Shown: positions 19,766-30,781 of the stretch, in pieces
How the letters are laid out: the number at the start of each line of letters is the position of its first letter
How positions within the stretch are numbered: position 1 is the first letter of the stretch
DNA from: Helicobacter fennelliae
GTDB taxonomy: Bacteria; Campylobacterota; Campylobacteria; Campylobacterales; Helicobacteraceae
Assembly: GCF_900451005.1 (NCBI RefSeq)
Contig: NZ_UGIB01000001.1
Location: 1,612,001 to 1,676,000 of the forward strand
Length of the DNA stretch: 64,000 nucleotides
Direction: 5' to 3'
The notes under the pieces: model-generated
What the model was told of the DNA's origin: nothing
Databases searched by the model: none
The model's input: the letters and a program-made list of their open reading frames with translations, nothing else
Position numbers and translations under genes: made by a program

Positions 19766-20569
19766 ATGAGTGAAATAATTACTGTTGCCAACCAAAAGGG
19801 CGGAGTCGGCAAAACAACAACAGCAGTTAATCTCGCAGCATCATTGGCTATTACCGAAAAAAAGGTGCTATTAATTGACTTTGACTCGCAGTCAAATGCG
19901 ACTGCAAATGTAGGATTCCGCAGAACAGATATTGATTTTAATATTTATCATGTTTTGATGGGAAGCAAAAAAATCTCTGAAGTCATCTTGAAAACAGATA
20001 TACCTTTTATGGATTTAGTGCCTTCGGATATTGGACTCGTTGGCATAGAAAAAAATTTTTATGTCAATAAAAGTGGTAGAGAGCTTATCCTCAAAAAAAA
20101 GATCCAAGAAGTGCAAGATCAATATGATTTTATTATCATTGATTCTCCACCAGCATTAGGACCACTCACGATTAACGCTCTTGCTGCGGCGCATTCAGTG
20201 ATTATTCCTATCCAATGTGAATATTTTGCGCTTCAAGGTTTGGCACAACTTGTAAGCACAATTCGGCTCTTAAAAGATAATAAAATCAACCCTAATCTTG
20301 AAATTAAAGGGTTATTACCAACGATGTATTCATCTCAAAATAATCTATCTAAGCAGGTATTTACAGATTTATCACAGCATTTTGACTCAAAATTATTCAA
20401 AAAACATGCTCAAAATAATAATGAAGAAAATCCATATATCATTATCCCAAGAAATGTAAAACTTGCAGAATCTACGAGCTTTGGAAAGCCAATTTTGCTC
20501 TATGATATAAAATCAACCGGAAGTGTCGCCTATCAGGATTTAGCGCAAGTTATATTGCAAGGAGCATAA
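19766..20569 (+). CDS. parA: Chromosome-partitioning ATPase ParA (Soj)
   Basis: Walker-type ATPase that positions ParB-parS complexes and so segregates the origin region. The 267-residue protein has the deviant Walker A KGGVGKTTTAVNLA at 11-24, LLIDFDSQSNATANVG, and IIIDSPPALGPLT. It starts 4 bases after birA and is followed after one base by parB. In this group parAB is commonly near the ATP synthase operon, as here. Confidence 0.96.
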   Translation: MSEIITVANQKGGVGKTTTAVNLAASLAITEKKVLLIDFDSQSNATANVGFRRTDIDFNIYHVLMGSKKISEVILKTDIPFMDLVPSDIGLVGIEKNFYVNKSGRELILKKKIQEVQDQYDFIIIDSPPALGPLTINALAAAHSVIIPIQCEYFALQGLAQLVSTIRLLKDNKINPNLEIKGLLPTMYSSQNNLSKQVFTDLSQHFDSKLFKKHAQNNNEENPYIIIPRNVKLAESTSFGKPILLYDIKSTGSVAYQDLAQVILQGA

Positions 20570-20570
20570 T

Positions 20571-21419
20571 TTGGCAAAAAAACAAGCACTTGGTAGAGGT
20601 TTGGGTGAACTTCTTGGTGAAGTGGAAAAAGCATACGAAAAAAATCTAAATGTTCGCTCAGAAGATGTGATTGAACTTAGTGTTGATATTATCAAACCAA
20701 ACCCCTATCAGCCACGAAAAACATTCAAGCAAGAATCCTTGCAAGAATTAGCCATGTCAATTACGGAGCATGGGCTATTGCAGCCTATCCTTGTATATGA
20801 AGATGAGGGTGATTATTTTTTGATAGCTGGCGAAAGAAGGCTTAGAGCAAGCAAAATCGCCAAACAATCAACGATTAAAGCTATCATTGCTGATGTCCCA
20901 AAAGATAAACTTCGCGAATTAGCAATCATTGAAAATATACAACGCGAGAATCTTAATCCTATCGATTTAGCCATTTCATACAAAGAGCTTATCGATAGCT
21001 ATCATATCACACATGATGAGCTTGCCAAAAAGCTTAAAATCTCAAGGACTCAAATCACAAATACATTAAGAATCCTTGAGCTTTCTGAATACACACAGAA
21101 TCTTATTTTGGAAAATAAAATCTCTCAAGGGCATGCAAAGATTATGGTCGGTCTCTCGCAAGAAGAGCAAAAAATACTTGCTGATTCTATCATCGGACAA
21201 AGGCTCTCTGTAAGAGAAACCGAGAATCTTGTCAAAACAATCAAAGCACCAAATCAAAAACCAAATAAACCAATAAACAAAAAGCCTCAGCTTGATTTGC
21301 AAAAATTACAAGAAGTATTCAGCGATCTTGGCATTCAAAACACAATCTCTAAGGATACAATTATCATAAAACCCACAAAAGAAAAAATTGATTACTTAAT
21401 TAAAAAATTAAAATCTTGA
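20571..21419 (+). CDS. parB: Chromosome-partitioning protein ParB (Spo0J)
   Basis: Binds parS sites and, as a CTPase clamp, spreads on DNA. It begins with TTG at 20571 (AAGGAGCATAAT upstream): MAKKQALGRGLGELLGE is the usual ParB N-terminus. The CTP-binding domain shows NPYQPRK and LIAGERRLRASK (GERRxRA box); IIENIQRENLNPIDLAISYK and a helix-turn-helix (LAKKLKISRTQITNTLRIL) follow. 282 residues. Confidence 0.96.
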   Translation: MAKKQALGRGLGELLGEVEKAYEKNLNVRSEDVIELSVDIIKPNPYQPRKTFKQESLQELAMSITEHGLLQPILVYEDEGDYFLIAGERRLRASKIAKQSTIKAIIADVPKDKLRELAIIENIQRENLNPIDLAISYKELIDSYHITHDELAKKLKISRTQITNTLRILELSEYTQNLILENKISQGHAKIMVGLSQEEQKILADSIIGQRLSVRETENLVKTIKAPNQKPNKPINKKPQLDLQKLQEVFSDLGIQNTISKDTIIIKPTKEKIDYLIKKLKS

Positions 21420-21473
21420 TTTAAGGTTTAGATTGCTAGAATATAACAAAGATAAAAACAAAAAAGGAAAAAT

Positions 21474-21902
21474 ATGAGCATCACAATCCCAAATCCTTGG
21501 CTTATGCTGTTGGTTTTTATTGTATTTTTAGTTACGATGTTTTTACTCAATACTTGGCTTTTTAAGCCTCTTTTAGGCTTTATGGACGAGAGAAATACCG
21601 CTATACAAAACGATTTACAAAAAATCAACAATAGTGATGCTGAAATTGCAAAAATCAATGATGAAATTAAAACTATCTTTGAAAACGCAAAAAAAGAAGC
21701 AAACACAATCCTTGAAAACGCGACAAATGAGGCGCAAGCAGAATACGAAAGTAAAATGCTTAAAAAACAATCAGAATCTCAAGCAAAACTCAAAACTTTT
21801 CGTTTAGATTTGCAAGAGCAGAAAAAAGCACTTGAAACAGAGATTGTAGCACATTTGCCTGAGTTTGAAATGGCACTTCAAAACAAAATCCAGCAACTCT
21901 AA
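21474..21902 (+). CDS. atpF': ATP synthase F0 subunit b' (AtpF')
   Basis: Peripheral-stalk subunit: one membrane helix at about 10-28 (LMLLVFIVFLVTMFLLNTW) and a long charged coiled coil. 142 residues. The paired b' and b genes form the heterodimeric stalk typical of Campylobacterota. AAAAAGGAAAA precedes the ATG. A possible -10 (TATAAC, 21442-21447) suggests a promoter for the ATP synthase run. The a and c subunit genes are not in this window; they lie elsewhere in Helicobacter genomes. Confidence 0.93.
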   Translation: MSITIPNPWLMLLVFIVFLVTMFLLNTWLFKPLLGFMDERNTAIQNDLQKINNSDAEIAKINDEIKTIFENAKKEANTILENATNEAQAEYESKMLKKQSESQAKLKTFRLDLQEQKKALETEIVAHLPEFEMALQNKIQQL

Positions 21903-21924
21903 GATTAAAAAGTAAAGGAAAAAT

Positions 21925-22437
21925 ATGAAATATATCATTTTATTATTTGGATTCTGTGGTTTTTTGTTTGCCTCAAACACTGATATTTCTCAAACTGACT
22001 TTATCGAGCGAGTGATTAATTTTGTCATTTTTGTCGCTATTTTGTGGTATTTTTTAGCCGATAGACTCAAACAATTATTACAAAATAGAAAAGATGGAAT
22101 CATTAACAAACTCAATGAAATCCAAGAAAAAATCAAGCTTGCCAATCAAGCAAAAATTCAAGCAAATAATCACCTTGAAGAAGCAAAAAAGAAAGCCGTA
22201 GAAATCGTTTCTGACGCCAAAAAAGAAGCTTTGCTTATCAAACAAAAATATGATGAACAATACAAAATAGATACAGAGAATCTATTTAAACACACAGAAT
22301 CTCTTATGCGTTTTGAGCAAAAAAAAGCAGAAAATGAAGCGGTTGAAAATGTGTTAAATCGGCTCTTTCAAAGCGATGTCGCTCAACATCTAAGCAATAA
22401 TGAGTATATTAAAATCATTAACAAAAAGGTTTCATAA
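21925..22437 (+). CDS. atpF: ATP synthase F0 subunit b (AtpF)
   Basis: 170 residues: a cleavable-looking or membrane N-terminus (IILLFGFCGFLFA), a second hydrophobic helix at about 30-45, then a lysine/glutamate-rich coiled coil to the end. It pairs with b' to hold F1 against F0. The stop shares base 22437 with the atpH ATG (TAATG), coupling the two. Confidence 0.93.
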   Translation: MKYIILLFGFCGFLFASNTDISQTDFIERVINFVIFVAILWYFLADRLKQLLQNRKDGIINKLNEIQEKIKLANQAKIQANNHLEEAKKKAVEIVSDAKKEALLIKQKYDEQYKIDTENLFKHTESLMRFEQKKAENEAVENVLNRLFQSDVAQHLSNNEYIKIINKKVS

Positions 22438-22961
22438 TGGAAGAGATTATCGCCAAAAAATACGCTAACGCGCTGATTAAAACTTATCCTCAAAATATCC
22501 TCAAAAATATTTTTGCATCGCTGTGTGATATTTCAAATGCGCTAAGCATCCAAAAATGTCAAGAGATCGTCCATTCTCCATACATCACAAAGCAAGCTAA
22601 AACAGATTTTATTCTTTCATTACTCAAACACAAAGAATCCGAAATTTTTATAAAAATACTTTCACAAAACAATCGCATAGAAATTATTCCATTTATCACC
22701 AAAGCCTTAAAAAAGCATTTTATGGATACAGAAAAAAAATACGAAGCTATTTTGTATGTGGCTCAAGAGTTAGATTCCGCTACAATCTCTACAATGACAA
22801 ACAACCTCTCTAAAAAACTTAATGTCGATATTGCGATCAAACAATGTCTGACCAAAATAGATGGCATTAAGTTGATTGTTCAGGATTTGGGCATTGAAAT
22901 CTCTTTTGCCAAAGAGAGGTTTTTTGAGAATCTAAAAAGCCATATTCTAAAAGCTATTTAA
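22437..22961 (+). CDS. atpH: ATP synthase F1 subunit delta (AtpH)
   Basis: 174 residues. It joins the peripheral stalk to the top of the alpha/beta hexamer. The N-terminal helical bundle starts [17 protein letters not shown], and the C-terminal [15 protein letters not shown] resembles the family's conserved GG-hxhxxxD end in weakened form. The position between b and alpha supports the call. Confidence 0.92.
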   Translation: MEEIIAKKYANALIKTYPQNILKNIFASLCDISNALSIQKCQEIVHSPYITKQAKTDFILSLLKHKESEIFIKILSQNNRIEIIPFITKALKKHFMDTEKKYEAILYVAQELDSATISTMTNNLSKKLNVDIAIKQCLTKIDGIKLIVQDLGIEISFAKERFFENLKSHILKAI

Positions 22962-22983
22962 TTTAAATATAAGGAGAAATGCT

Positions 22984-24492
22984 GTGGTAGAAAAATTAAA
23001 ACCAGAAGAAATTAGTTCGATCATTCAAGACAAAATCAATAGTTTTGAAATCAAAATTGATGTATCCGAAACAGGCAAAGTTATAAGTTATGCTGATGGG
23101 GTTGCCAAAGTATATGGACTAAAAAATGTAATGTCTTATGAAATGGTTGAGTTTGAAACCGGGGATTTGGGGCTTGCTTCAAACCTTGAAGAAGGAAGTG
23201 TCGGGGTTGTAATCCTTGGAAATGGAAACAAAATCAAAGAAGGAATTTCAGTCAAACGACTCAATAAGCTTATGAAAGTTCCTGTTGGTGAAGCTGTAAT
23301 CGGACGCGTGATTAATGCCATTGGTGAGCCAATCGATGCAAAAGGCAGTATCAATACAAGTGAGTTTGGATTTATAGAGCAAAAAGCACCCGGAATCATG
23401 GATAGAAAATCCGTCCATGAGCCTTTACAAACAGGAATCAAAGCTATTGACGCACTTGTGCCAATCGGTAGAGGACAAAGAGAGCTTATCATAGGCGATA
23501 GACAAACAGGTAAAACAACCATAGCCATAGATACGATCATTAACCAAAAAGGACAAAATGTTGTATGTATCTATGTCGCTATCGGGCAAAAAGAATCAAC
23601 AGTCGCACAAGTTGTCCGAAGGCTTGAAGAGCATGGCGCAATGGAATACACTATAATCATCAATGCCCCCGCTTCATCATCAGCAGCAATGCAATATCTA
23701 GCACCATATACAGGCGTTACCATAGGTGAATATTTCCGAGACAATGGCAAACATGCGTTGATTATTTATGATGATTTGACAAAGCATGCCATAGCATATC
23801 GTGAAATGAGCCTTATTCTTAGACGACCTCCGGGTAGAGAAGCTTTTCCGGGAGATGTGTTTTATATCCATTCAAGATTGCTAGAGAGAGCAGCAAAGCT
23901 CTCTGATGAAAAAGGTGCTGGCTCACTCACCGCACTTCCTATCATAGAAACCCAAGCTGGTGATGTTTCGGCATATATTCCAACAAATGTTATCTCCATT
24001 ACAGATGGACAGATCTTTTTAGAAACTGACCTTTTTAATTCTGGCGTCCGACCAGCGATTAATGTTGGGCTATCAGTATCTCGTGTTGGTGGGGCTGCGC
24101 AGATTAAGGCAACCAAACAAGTTGCTGGAACTTTGAGATTGGATTTGGCACAATACAGAGAGCTTCAAGCATTCTCGCAGTTTGCATCTGATCTTGATGA
24201 AACAAGTCGCAAACAGCTTGAGAGAGGACAACGAATGGTGGAAGTTTTGAAGCAACCTCCATATTCTCCGCTTGCTATTGAGCGACAAGTGGTTATTATT
24301 TTTGCGGGCGCGAAAGGCTTTTTAGATGATATTCCAGCAAATCGAGTTATGGATTTTGAAAAAGATCTTTATACTTTTATAGAATCTAAATTTCCACAGA
24401 TTCTCGAAGACATCAGAGCTAAAAAATCTATCGACAAAGATACAGAAAGCGTTTTGTCTAAGGCATTGGAAGAATATAAGCTAGGCTTTTAA
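22984..24492 (+). CDS. atpA: ATP synthase F1 subunit alpha (AtpA)
   Basis: 502 residues, non-catalytic nucleotide-binding subunit. The P-loop [14 protein letters not shown] lies at about 171-184, with the alpha signature [20 protein letters not shown] later. The start is GTG at 22984 with AAGGAG 8 bases upstream. An ATG four bases earlier (22980) is out of frame and hits TAG after three codons. Confidence 0.97.
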   Translation: MVEKLKPEEISSIIQDKINSFEIKIDVSETGKVISYADGVAKVYGLKNVMSYEMVEFETGDLGLASNLEEGSVGVVILGNGNKIKEGISVKRLNKLMKVPVGEAVIGRVINAIGEPIDAKGSINTSEFGFIEQKAPGIMDRKSVHEPLQTGIKAIDALVPIGRGQRELIIGDRQTGKTTIAIDTIINQKGQNVVCIYVAIGQKESTVAQVVRRLEEHGAMEYTIIINAPASSSAAMQYLAPYTGVTIGEYFRDNGKHALIIYDDLTKHAIAYREMSLILRRPPGREAFPGDVFYIHSRLLERAAKLSDEKGAGSLTALPIIETQAGDVSAYIPTNVISITDGQIFLETDLFNSGVRPAINVGLSVSRVGGAAQIKATKQVAGTLRLDLAQYRELQAFSQFASDLDETSRKQLERGQRMVEVLKQPPYSPLAIERQVVIIFAGAKGFLDDIPANRVMDFEKDLYTFIESKFPQILEDIRAKKSIDKDTESVLSKALEEYKLGF

Positions 24493-24518
24493 TTGACATT
24501 AAGTTGTAAGGAAATCAA

Positions 24519-25430
24519 ATGGGAAACAACCTCAAAGAGATTAGAACAAAGATTGGAAGTGTTAAAAATACCCAAAAAACAACACGTGCAATGAAATTAG
24601 TCTCTACATCAAAGTTAAAAAAAGCAGAAGAAGTAGCTAAGAAATCTCGTGCTTATGCAAATAAACTCAATGACATCTTTGAGGATATTTTGTCAAAAAT
24701 TCAAATACGCGGATTAGAAAACATCAATAGCAAATTTTTTGCAGAATCTAAAACAAGGCAGATAAAAAAAGTTGATATTGTTTTTATCACAGCCGATAAG
24801 GGCTTATGTGGTGGGTTTAATGCCATAACAATCAAGGAAGTTTTAAGGCTTATGGCTGATTGCAAAAAAAATGGGATAAATGTGAGGCTTAGAGGCATTG
24901 GCAAAAAGGGTGTTTCTTATTTTACATTTAATCAAATTGATTTGGTTGATAAGATTATCGGTTTGAGCTCATCTCCGAGCTACGATAAATCAAGCGATTT
25001 TATCAATAGTGTCATATCTGATTTTTTGGCAGGGGTAACTGATGAAGTTATCCTCGTTCATAATGGTTTCAAAAGCAAAATATCACAAGAGCTTAAGGTG
25101 AAGAGTATCTTGCCTCTAGGATTAGATCTTGATAATATCCAGCAAAACACACAAAAATCAAGTCAAGAGATTGTCAGCATTGAGCCAGACGAAGATGAGG
25201 ATATGGTTTTGGAGCAATTAGCCCAAAGATACATAGAATATAATATGTATTATGCACTGATAGATTCTTTGGCAGCCGAACATAGCGCAAGAATGCAAGC
25301 AATGGACGCGGCGACAAAAAATGCTGGCGAATTAGTAAGGAATTTGACTATATCATACAACAAAGCACGACAAGAAGCAATCACAACTGAGCTTGTGGAA
25401 ATCAATGCCGGCGTCGAATCAATGAAATAA
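24519..25430 (+). CDS. atpG: ATP synthase F1 subunit gamma (AtpG)
   Basis: Central rotor shaft, 303 residues. The N-terminal helix ([20 protein letters not shown], then [10 protein letters not shown]) and C-terminal helix ([20 protein letters not shown], then [12 protein letters not shown]) form the coiled-coil shaft. [10 protein letters not shown] marks the Rossmann-like head. TAAGGAAATC precedes the ATG. Confidence 0.97.
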   Translation: MGNNLKEIRTKIGSVKNTQKTTRAMKLVSTSKLKKAEEVAKKSRAYANKLNDIFEDILSKIQIRGLENINSKFFAESKTRQIKKVDIVFITADKGLCGGFNAITIKEVLRLMADCKKNGINVRLRGIGKKGVSYFTFNQIDLVDKIIGLSSSPSYDKSSDFINSVISDFLAGVTDEVILVHNGFKSKISQELKVKSILPLGLDLDNIQQNTQKSSQEIVSIEPDEDEDMVLEQLAQRYIEYNMYYALIDSLAAEHSARMQAMDAATKNAGELVRNLTISYNKARQEAITTELVEINAGVESMK

Positions 25431-25446
25431 ATTTAGTAAGGAGTAA

Positions 25447-26844
<1,398 letters not shown>

Positions 26845-26862
26845 TCCTAAGGGGGAATATGT

Positions 26863-27249
26863 ATGGAAAAATTAGTTGCAAGCATCGTTACTCCGTATGG
26901 TGAAATTTTCTCTGGAGAGGTAGATTCTGTCACTCTACCCGGAGTTGAGGGAGAATTTGGCGTGCTGTATGGTCATGTCAATCTCTTATCACTTCTAAAA
27001 GCCGGCGTAATCGAACTTGATCACAATGGGCAAAAAGAACTCGTTGCTATTGATTGGGGATACGCAGAGATCGCTTCATCAAAAGTTGATATTATCATAA
27101 ATGGAGCCGTATCAATTAGTGGTAAAGATGAGAATTCCATATCTAATGCCATATCTAATGCCAAAAAATTACTTGAAGAAGCTTCTGATGATAGAATCGC
27201 TATATCATCTGTCGTATCTAAAATAGAGCAAACAAAAAATAGATTCTAG
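26863..27249 (+). CDS. atpC: ATP synthase F1 subunit epsilon (AtpC)
   Basis: 128 residues: the beta-sandwich domain (IVTPYGEIFSGEVDSVTLPG, then VEGEFGVLYGHVNLLSLL) is clear and the C-terminal helices are present. It couples rotation and can inhibit hydrolysis. The exbB gene follows with no gap (TAG then ATG), so ATP synthase and Tol-Pal energising genes are probably on one transcript. Confidence 0.95.
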   Translation: MEKLVASIVTPYGEIFSGEVDSVTLPGVEGEFGVLYGHVNLLSLLKAGVIELDHNGQKELVAIDWGYAEIASSKVDIIINGAVSISGKDENSISNAISNAKKLLEEASDDRIAISSVVSKIEQTKNRF

Positions 27250-27807
27250 ATGAATATTATTATCGCATTTTTTACAGAATCTAATCTGATTACGATTTTT
27301 GCACTCGCTTGGCTTTCTGTATATTTTATTTTGACTTTTTGGATTTTTTTATACAAATACTTTAGTATCTCACACATGATAGAAAACGAGCAGGAATCTC
27401 TGAATGCAATACTAAACGATGAGCAAAAACTTCCTCGAGATGTTTTGTTTTTTAATCAAAATAACATCACGCCTTCAAATGGAATCCTCTGCATTTGGAA
27501 AAATAAACTACTCAAACAAGCCACAACAGGCTTGTCATTTTTGAGTATTATCGCTTCGACTTCTCCATTTATAGGTTTGTTTGGAACGGTGGTTGAGATT
27601 CTGCAAGCATTTGGACAGCTTGGCAATAATGGGCAAGTCTCTTTTGATATTATTGCTCCTGTTATCTCAAAAGCCCTTATCGCGACAGCTGCTGGAATCC
27701 TAACAGCAATTCCAGCATATACTTTTTTTATCGCCTTAAAAAGAAAAGCTTATGATTTAGGGGTTTATATTCAAATGCAAATGGATTATCTCTCTCCAAA
27801 ACAATAA
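27250..27807 (+). CDS. exbB: MotA/TolQ/ExbB proton channel family protein
   Basis: 185 residues with three membrane helices at about 12-32, 90-120 and 140-165. The TolQ/ExbB signature TSPFIGLFGTVVEILQAFGQ leads to VISKALIATAAGILTAIPAY. With the ExbD/TolR-like product of the next gene it forms the proton-driven motor. Because tolA-like, tolB and pal follow, it most likely serves the Tol-Pal system (TolQ role). Confidence 0.92.
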   Translation: MNIIIAFFTESNLITIFALAWLSVYFILTFWIFLYKYFSISHMIENEQESLNAILNDEQKLPRDVLFFNQNNITPSNGILCIWKNKLLKQATTGLSFLSIIASTSPFIGLFGTVVEILQAFGQLGNNGQVSFDIIAPVISKALIATAAGILTAIPAYTFFIALKRKAYDLGVYIQMQMDYLSPKQ

Positions 27808-27824
27808 CCTACGGAGCATAAATA

Positions 27825-28223
27825 ATGGACGAAAATCTCTGGGACGATAAGCCCGAACTTAATATCACTCCATTAGTTGATATTATGCTTGTGCTACTAG
27901 CAATCCTTATGGTAACAGCGCCAACAATCCTCTACAAAGAAGACATCACTCTTCCAAAAGGAAGCAAAAGTGCGAAAAAAATTGGCGATAATATGCTAGA
28001 AATCCGAATGGATAAAAATAAAACAATCTATATCAAATCCCAAACTTATACTTACGCGTCTTTTCCTGATAGTATCAATATGATCGCTCAACAATACGAC
28101 AAAAAAGAAACATCAGTATTTATCAGAGCCGACAAAAATCTCTCGTATGAAAATGTAATCTATGTCTTAAAAAGCTTAAAAGAAGCAGGTTTTACAAAAA
28201 TCTCATTGGTGACAAATGGATAG
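27825..28223 (+). CDS. exbD: ExbD/TolR family transport protein
   Basis: 132 residues. One N-terminal helix contains the functional aspartate: LNITPLVDIMLVLLAILMVT. The periplasmic domain ends VLKSLKEAGFTKISLVT. The ATG follows TACGGAGC. Its stop overlaps the start of the next gene by 8 bases. It probably plays the TolR part. Confidence 0.93.
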   Translation: MDENLWDDKPELNITPLVDIMLVLLAILMVTAPTILYKEDITLPKGSKSAKKIGDNMLEIRMDKNKTIYIKSQTYTYASFPDSINMIAQQYDKKETSVFIRADKNLSYENVIYVLKSLKEAGFTKISLVTNG

Positions 28224-28935
28224 GAACCAGCAAGCACTCATTATTAGTGGAATTGTCGCATTTTTGATTTATTTTCTTTTGCTTTTTGTTTTGCTTTCAA
28301 ACAAAGCCCTTTTGTCCAAAACAAAATATATCCCAAAAACAAATACTTCACTAGACCATAGCATAGCAATTGATATTGGTAGCTTTCCAGATGAAGATGA
28401 GAGTTCAAAAAATGGAGGCACACCATTAGAAGGACTTGGAATCAAGGATATTTTTTCATCTATTCCTGATGATACGCAGTCTCAACAGCCACAAAACAGC
28501 GACAATAGAAGCATAAAAGCCAAAAACACCAAAAACAAAATCAATCAAGCCCAAATCAAAGCCCTGCAAGAAGAATTGCAACACATCAATTCTAATCTCA
28601 AAAATATCCAAAAACACACTATTGACATTTCTCCCACATCGTCTGTTTCGGAGCTTACAAAAGGCGAGTATGATGAATGGTTTGCAAAAATTTATGATAT
28701 AATCTACAAAAATTGGAATATTGTTTTTTACCAAAATGCTCAAGTAAAGGTGCTACTACACATCAGCTCAAATGGTTTTTTTGACTATCAAATCATAGAA
28801 GCATCAAAATACGAAGATTTTAATCAAAATATTTTAGCACTTTTGGAATCCCTCAAAAAACAACCATTTCCACCATCTCCAAACCAAAAAGCAATAAACA
28901 TAGAAGTAAATCTCATTAATGAAGGAATAAAATGA
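28216..28935 (+). CDS. TolA/TonB-like energy-transducing protein
   Basis: 239 residues: an N-terminal membrane anchor (ALIISGIVAFLIYFLLLFVL), a polar Ser/Asn/Gln/Lys-rich spacer at about 50-130, and a C-terminal domain (SNGFFDYQIIEASKYEDFNQ, then LLESLKKQPFPPSP) of the TonB/TolA C-terminal type. Position between exbD and tolB argues for the TolA role, spanning the periplasm to Pal/TolB. It overlaps exbD and tolB by a few bases at each end. Confidence 0.8.
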   Translation: MDRNQQALIISGIVAFLIYFLLLFVLLSNKALLSKTKYIPKTNTSLDHSIAIDIGSFPDEDESSKNGGTPLEGLGIKDIFSSIPDDTQSQQPQNSDNRSIKAKNTKNKINQAQIKALQEELQHINSNLKNIQKHTIDISPTSSVSELTKGEYDEWFAKIYDIIYKNWNIVFYQNAQVKVLLHISSNGFFDYQIIEASKYEDFNQNILALLESLKKQPFPPSPNQKAINIEVNLINEGIK

Positions 28936-30185
28936 AAAAGTTATTTTTGTATATTTTCATCATCGGAAGTGTGTTTGCCGCAGATGCGACTCTTGATATT
29001 GTCAAAACCATTCAAAAAACGCCTCGCATTGAGGTTGGCTATGTAAATTCAGGAGATTATATAACCGCAAAGAGAATCTACAAAATTCTTATGGGTGATC
29101 TGAATGTCTCTGGTCATTTTGAGCCAATCGATGGTAGCATTTATAATAAAAATTCTGTTGATTTTGCACCCTATCAAGACAAAAAAATTGAGCTTGTCGC
29201 AATCATCCAAGTTACCAAAGACGGCGGTAAAATTAAAGCCTCGCTTTTGCTCTATGACATCAACTCATCAAAACTGCAAATCAACAAAACATATCAAATC
29301 ACTGATATTGCACTCTATCCATTTGCTGCACACAAAATGGCTATTGATATTAATCAATACATCAATGCTCCAGCGATTGATTGGATGAATCGTTATCTTG
29401 TTTATTCAAAATACACAACCTCTGGTGCTGCTGATATAGTTTTAAGCGATTATACGCTCTCTTATAATCAAACTATCGTTACTGGTGGGTTAAATATTTT
29501 CCCCAAATGGGCAGATTCTGCGCAAAAAGAAATCTACTATACAAAATATCTCAAGCGTCCAACAATTATCAAATACAACATATATAGTGGCGCGACAGAA
29601 GCTATTGTTGAGAGTGATGGAATGGCAGCTGTCTCAGATGTGAGCCAAGATGGAAGCAAAGCTCTTATCACGCTTGCCCCAAAACAGCAAGCAGATATAT
29701 ATCTCTACCAAGTAAAAAGTAAGCAATTAACCCAACTTACGAAATATTCAGGCATAGATGTATCGGGGTATTTTATCAAAAACGAAACAGAAATGGTGTT
29801 TGTCTCAGACAGATCGGGCTATGCTAATATCTACTCCAAAAAGCTTGATATTGATGCGCCAGTTGAGCAAGTTGTCTATCATGGAAAAAATAACAATTCT
29901 GTCTCATCATTTGGAGATTATGTTGTGTATTCAAGCAGAGAGACAGATAATGAGTTTGGCGCAAATACTTTTAATATCTATCTTATTTCCACAAAAAGCG
30001 ATTACATTAGGCGACTTACAGCTGTGGGCAATAATCAAATGCCAAGATTCTCAAAAGATGGCAGCAGTGTTATGTTTTTGAAGCACACTCCCGATCAGAC
30101 AGCAATTGGTGTCATCAGACTTGATTATAATAAAAGCTATCTTTTTCCGCTTAATAAATCAAATATTCAATCATTTGACTGGTGA
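28932..30185 (+). CDS. tolB: Tol-Pal system beta-propeller protein TolB
   Basis: 417 residues with signal peptide (KKLFLYIFIIGSVFA), an N-terminal domain, and a C-terminal six-bladed propeller with the repeated pattern SxDGSKALIT, DRSGYANIYS and PRFSKDGSSVMF. It is periplasmic, binds Pal and contributes to outer-membrane constriction at division. It overlaps the tolA-like gene by four bases (ATGA). Confidence 0.94.
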   Translation: MKKLFLYIFIIGSVFAADATLDIVKTIQKTPRIEVGYVNSGDYITAKRIYKILMGDLNVSGHFEPIDGSIYNKNSVDFAPYQDKKIELVAIIQVTKDGGKIKASLLLYDINSSKLQINKTYQITDIALYPFAAHKMAIDINQYINAPAIDWMNRYLVYSKYTTSGAADIVLSDYTLSYNQTIVTGGLNIFPKWADSAQKEIYYTKYLKRPTIIKYNIYSGATEAIVESDGMAAVSDVSQDGSKALITLAPKQQADIYLYQVKSKQLTQLTKYSGIDVSGYFIKNETEMVFVSDRSGYANIYSKKLDIDAPVEQVVYHGKNNNSVSSFGDYVVYSSRETDNEFGANTFNIYLISTKSDYIRRLTAVGNNQMPRFSKDGSSVMFLKHTPDQTAIGVIRLDYNKSYLFPLNKSNIQSFDW

Positions 30186-30212
30186 TTGTTAAAAATCAAA
30201 CAAAATTTGTGA

Positions 30213-30218
30213 TATAAT
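30213..30218 (+). promoter_or_regulatory. TATAAT -10 element before pal
   Basis: TTTGTGATATAATG lies 34 bases before the pal ATG. It would give pal, an abundant lipoprotein, its own transcript besides read-through from tolB. Confidence 0.55.
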
Positions 30219-30250
30219 GAACCAAAATTACCAAAAATAAGGAGTTTGAA

Positions 30251-30772
30251 ATGAAAAAAATAGCCGCGTTAGGTGCTTTTTTGGCACTTTTTTTACTTAC
30301 TGGATGCCCAGAGAAGCAAGTCAATGTAGAGCAAGAAGGTGAAGGAGCAAACGCTCAAGTAGAAGTCAATCAACCAACAAGCACAACAGACGATGAGCCA
30401 GCACAAGTCCAATCTACACAGCAACAACCACAAGAAGATAGCCTTGTAGAGAGCATATATTTTGATTTTGACAAATTTAACATACGCGCTGATATGCAAT
30501 CCTCAATCGATAAAGCTGCAGAAGAGATTAGCCAAGCAGGTAATGCGAAAGTCGTGATCGAAGGAAATACCGATGAATTTGGAACTGACGAATACAACTA
30601 CGCACTCGGAACAAAACGTGCAATAGCCACAAGAGATGCTTTAGTCGTTAAGGGTATCAACAAAGGCAATGTAAGAGTTGTAAGCTTTGGCGAAAGCAAA
30701 CCTATCTGCACAGCAAAAACAAAAGAATGCTACCAAAAAAACAGACGATCTGACATTAAGATAGTCAAATAA
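30251..30772 (+). CDS. pal: Peptidoglycan-associated lipoprotein Pal
   Basis: 173 residues. The lipobox LLTGC puts the lipidated cysteine at residue 19. An acidic Gln/Thr-rich linker follows, then an OmpA-type peptidoglycan-binding domain: IYFDFDKFNIRADMQ, VVIEGNTDEFGTDEYNYALG and KNRRSDIKI. It anchors the outer membrane to the wall. TAAGGAG precedes the ATG. Confidence 0.97.
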   Translation: MKKIAALGAFLALFLLTGCPEKQVNVEQEGEGANAQVEVNQPTSTTDDEPAQVQSTQQQPQEDSLVESIYFDFDKFNIRADMQSSIDKAAEEISQAGNAKVVIEGNTDEFGTDEYNYALGTKRAIATRDALVVKGINKGNVRVVSFGESKPICTAKTKECYQKNRRSDIKIVK

Positions 30773-30781
30773 CACCAAAAG

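Noticed and set aside
22980-22991. Mini-frame ATG-CTG-TGG-TAG before atpA
   Set aside because: Three codons only; AAGGAG spacing fits the GTG at 22984 and the alpha-subunit N-terminus. A leader role cannot be supported.
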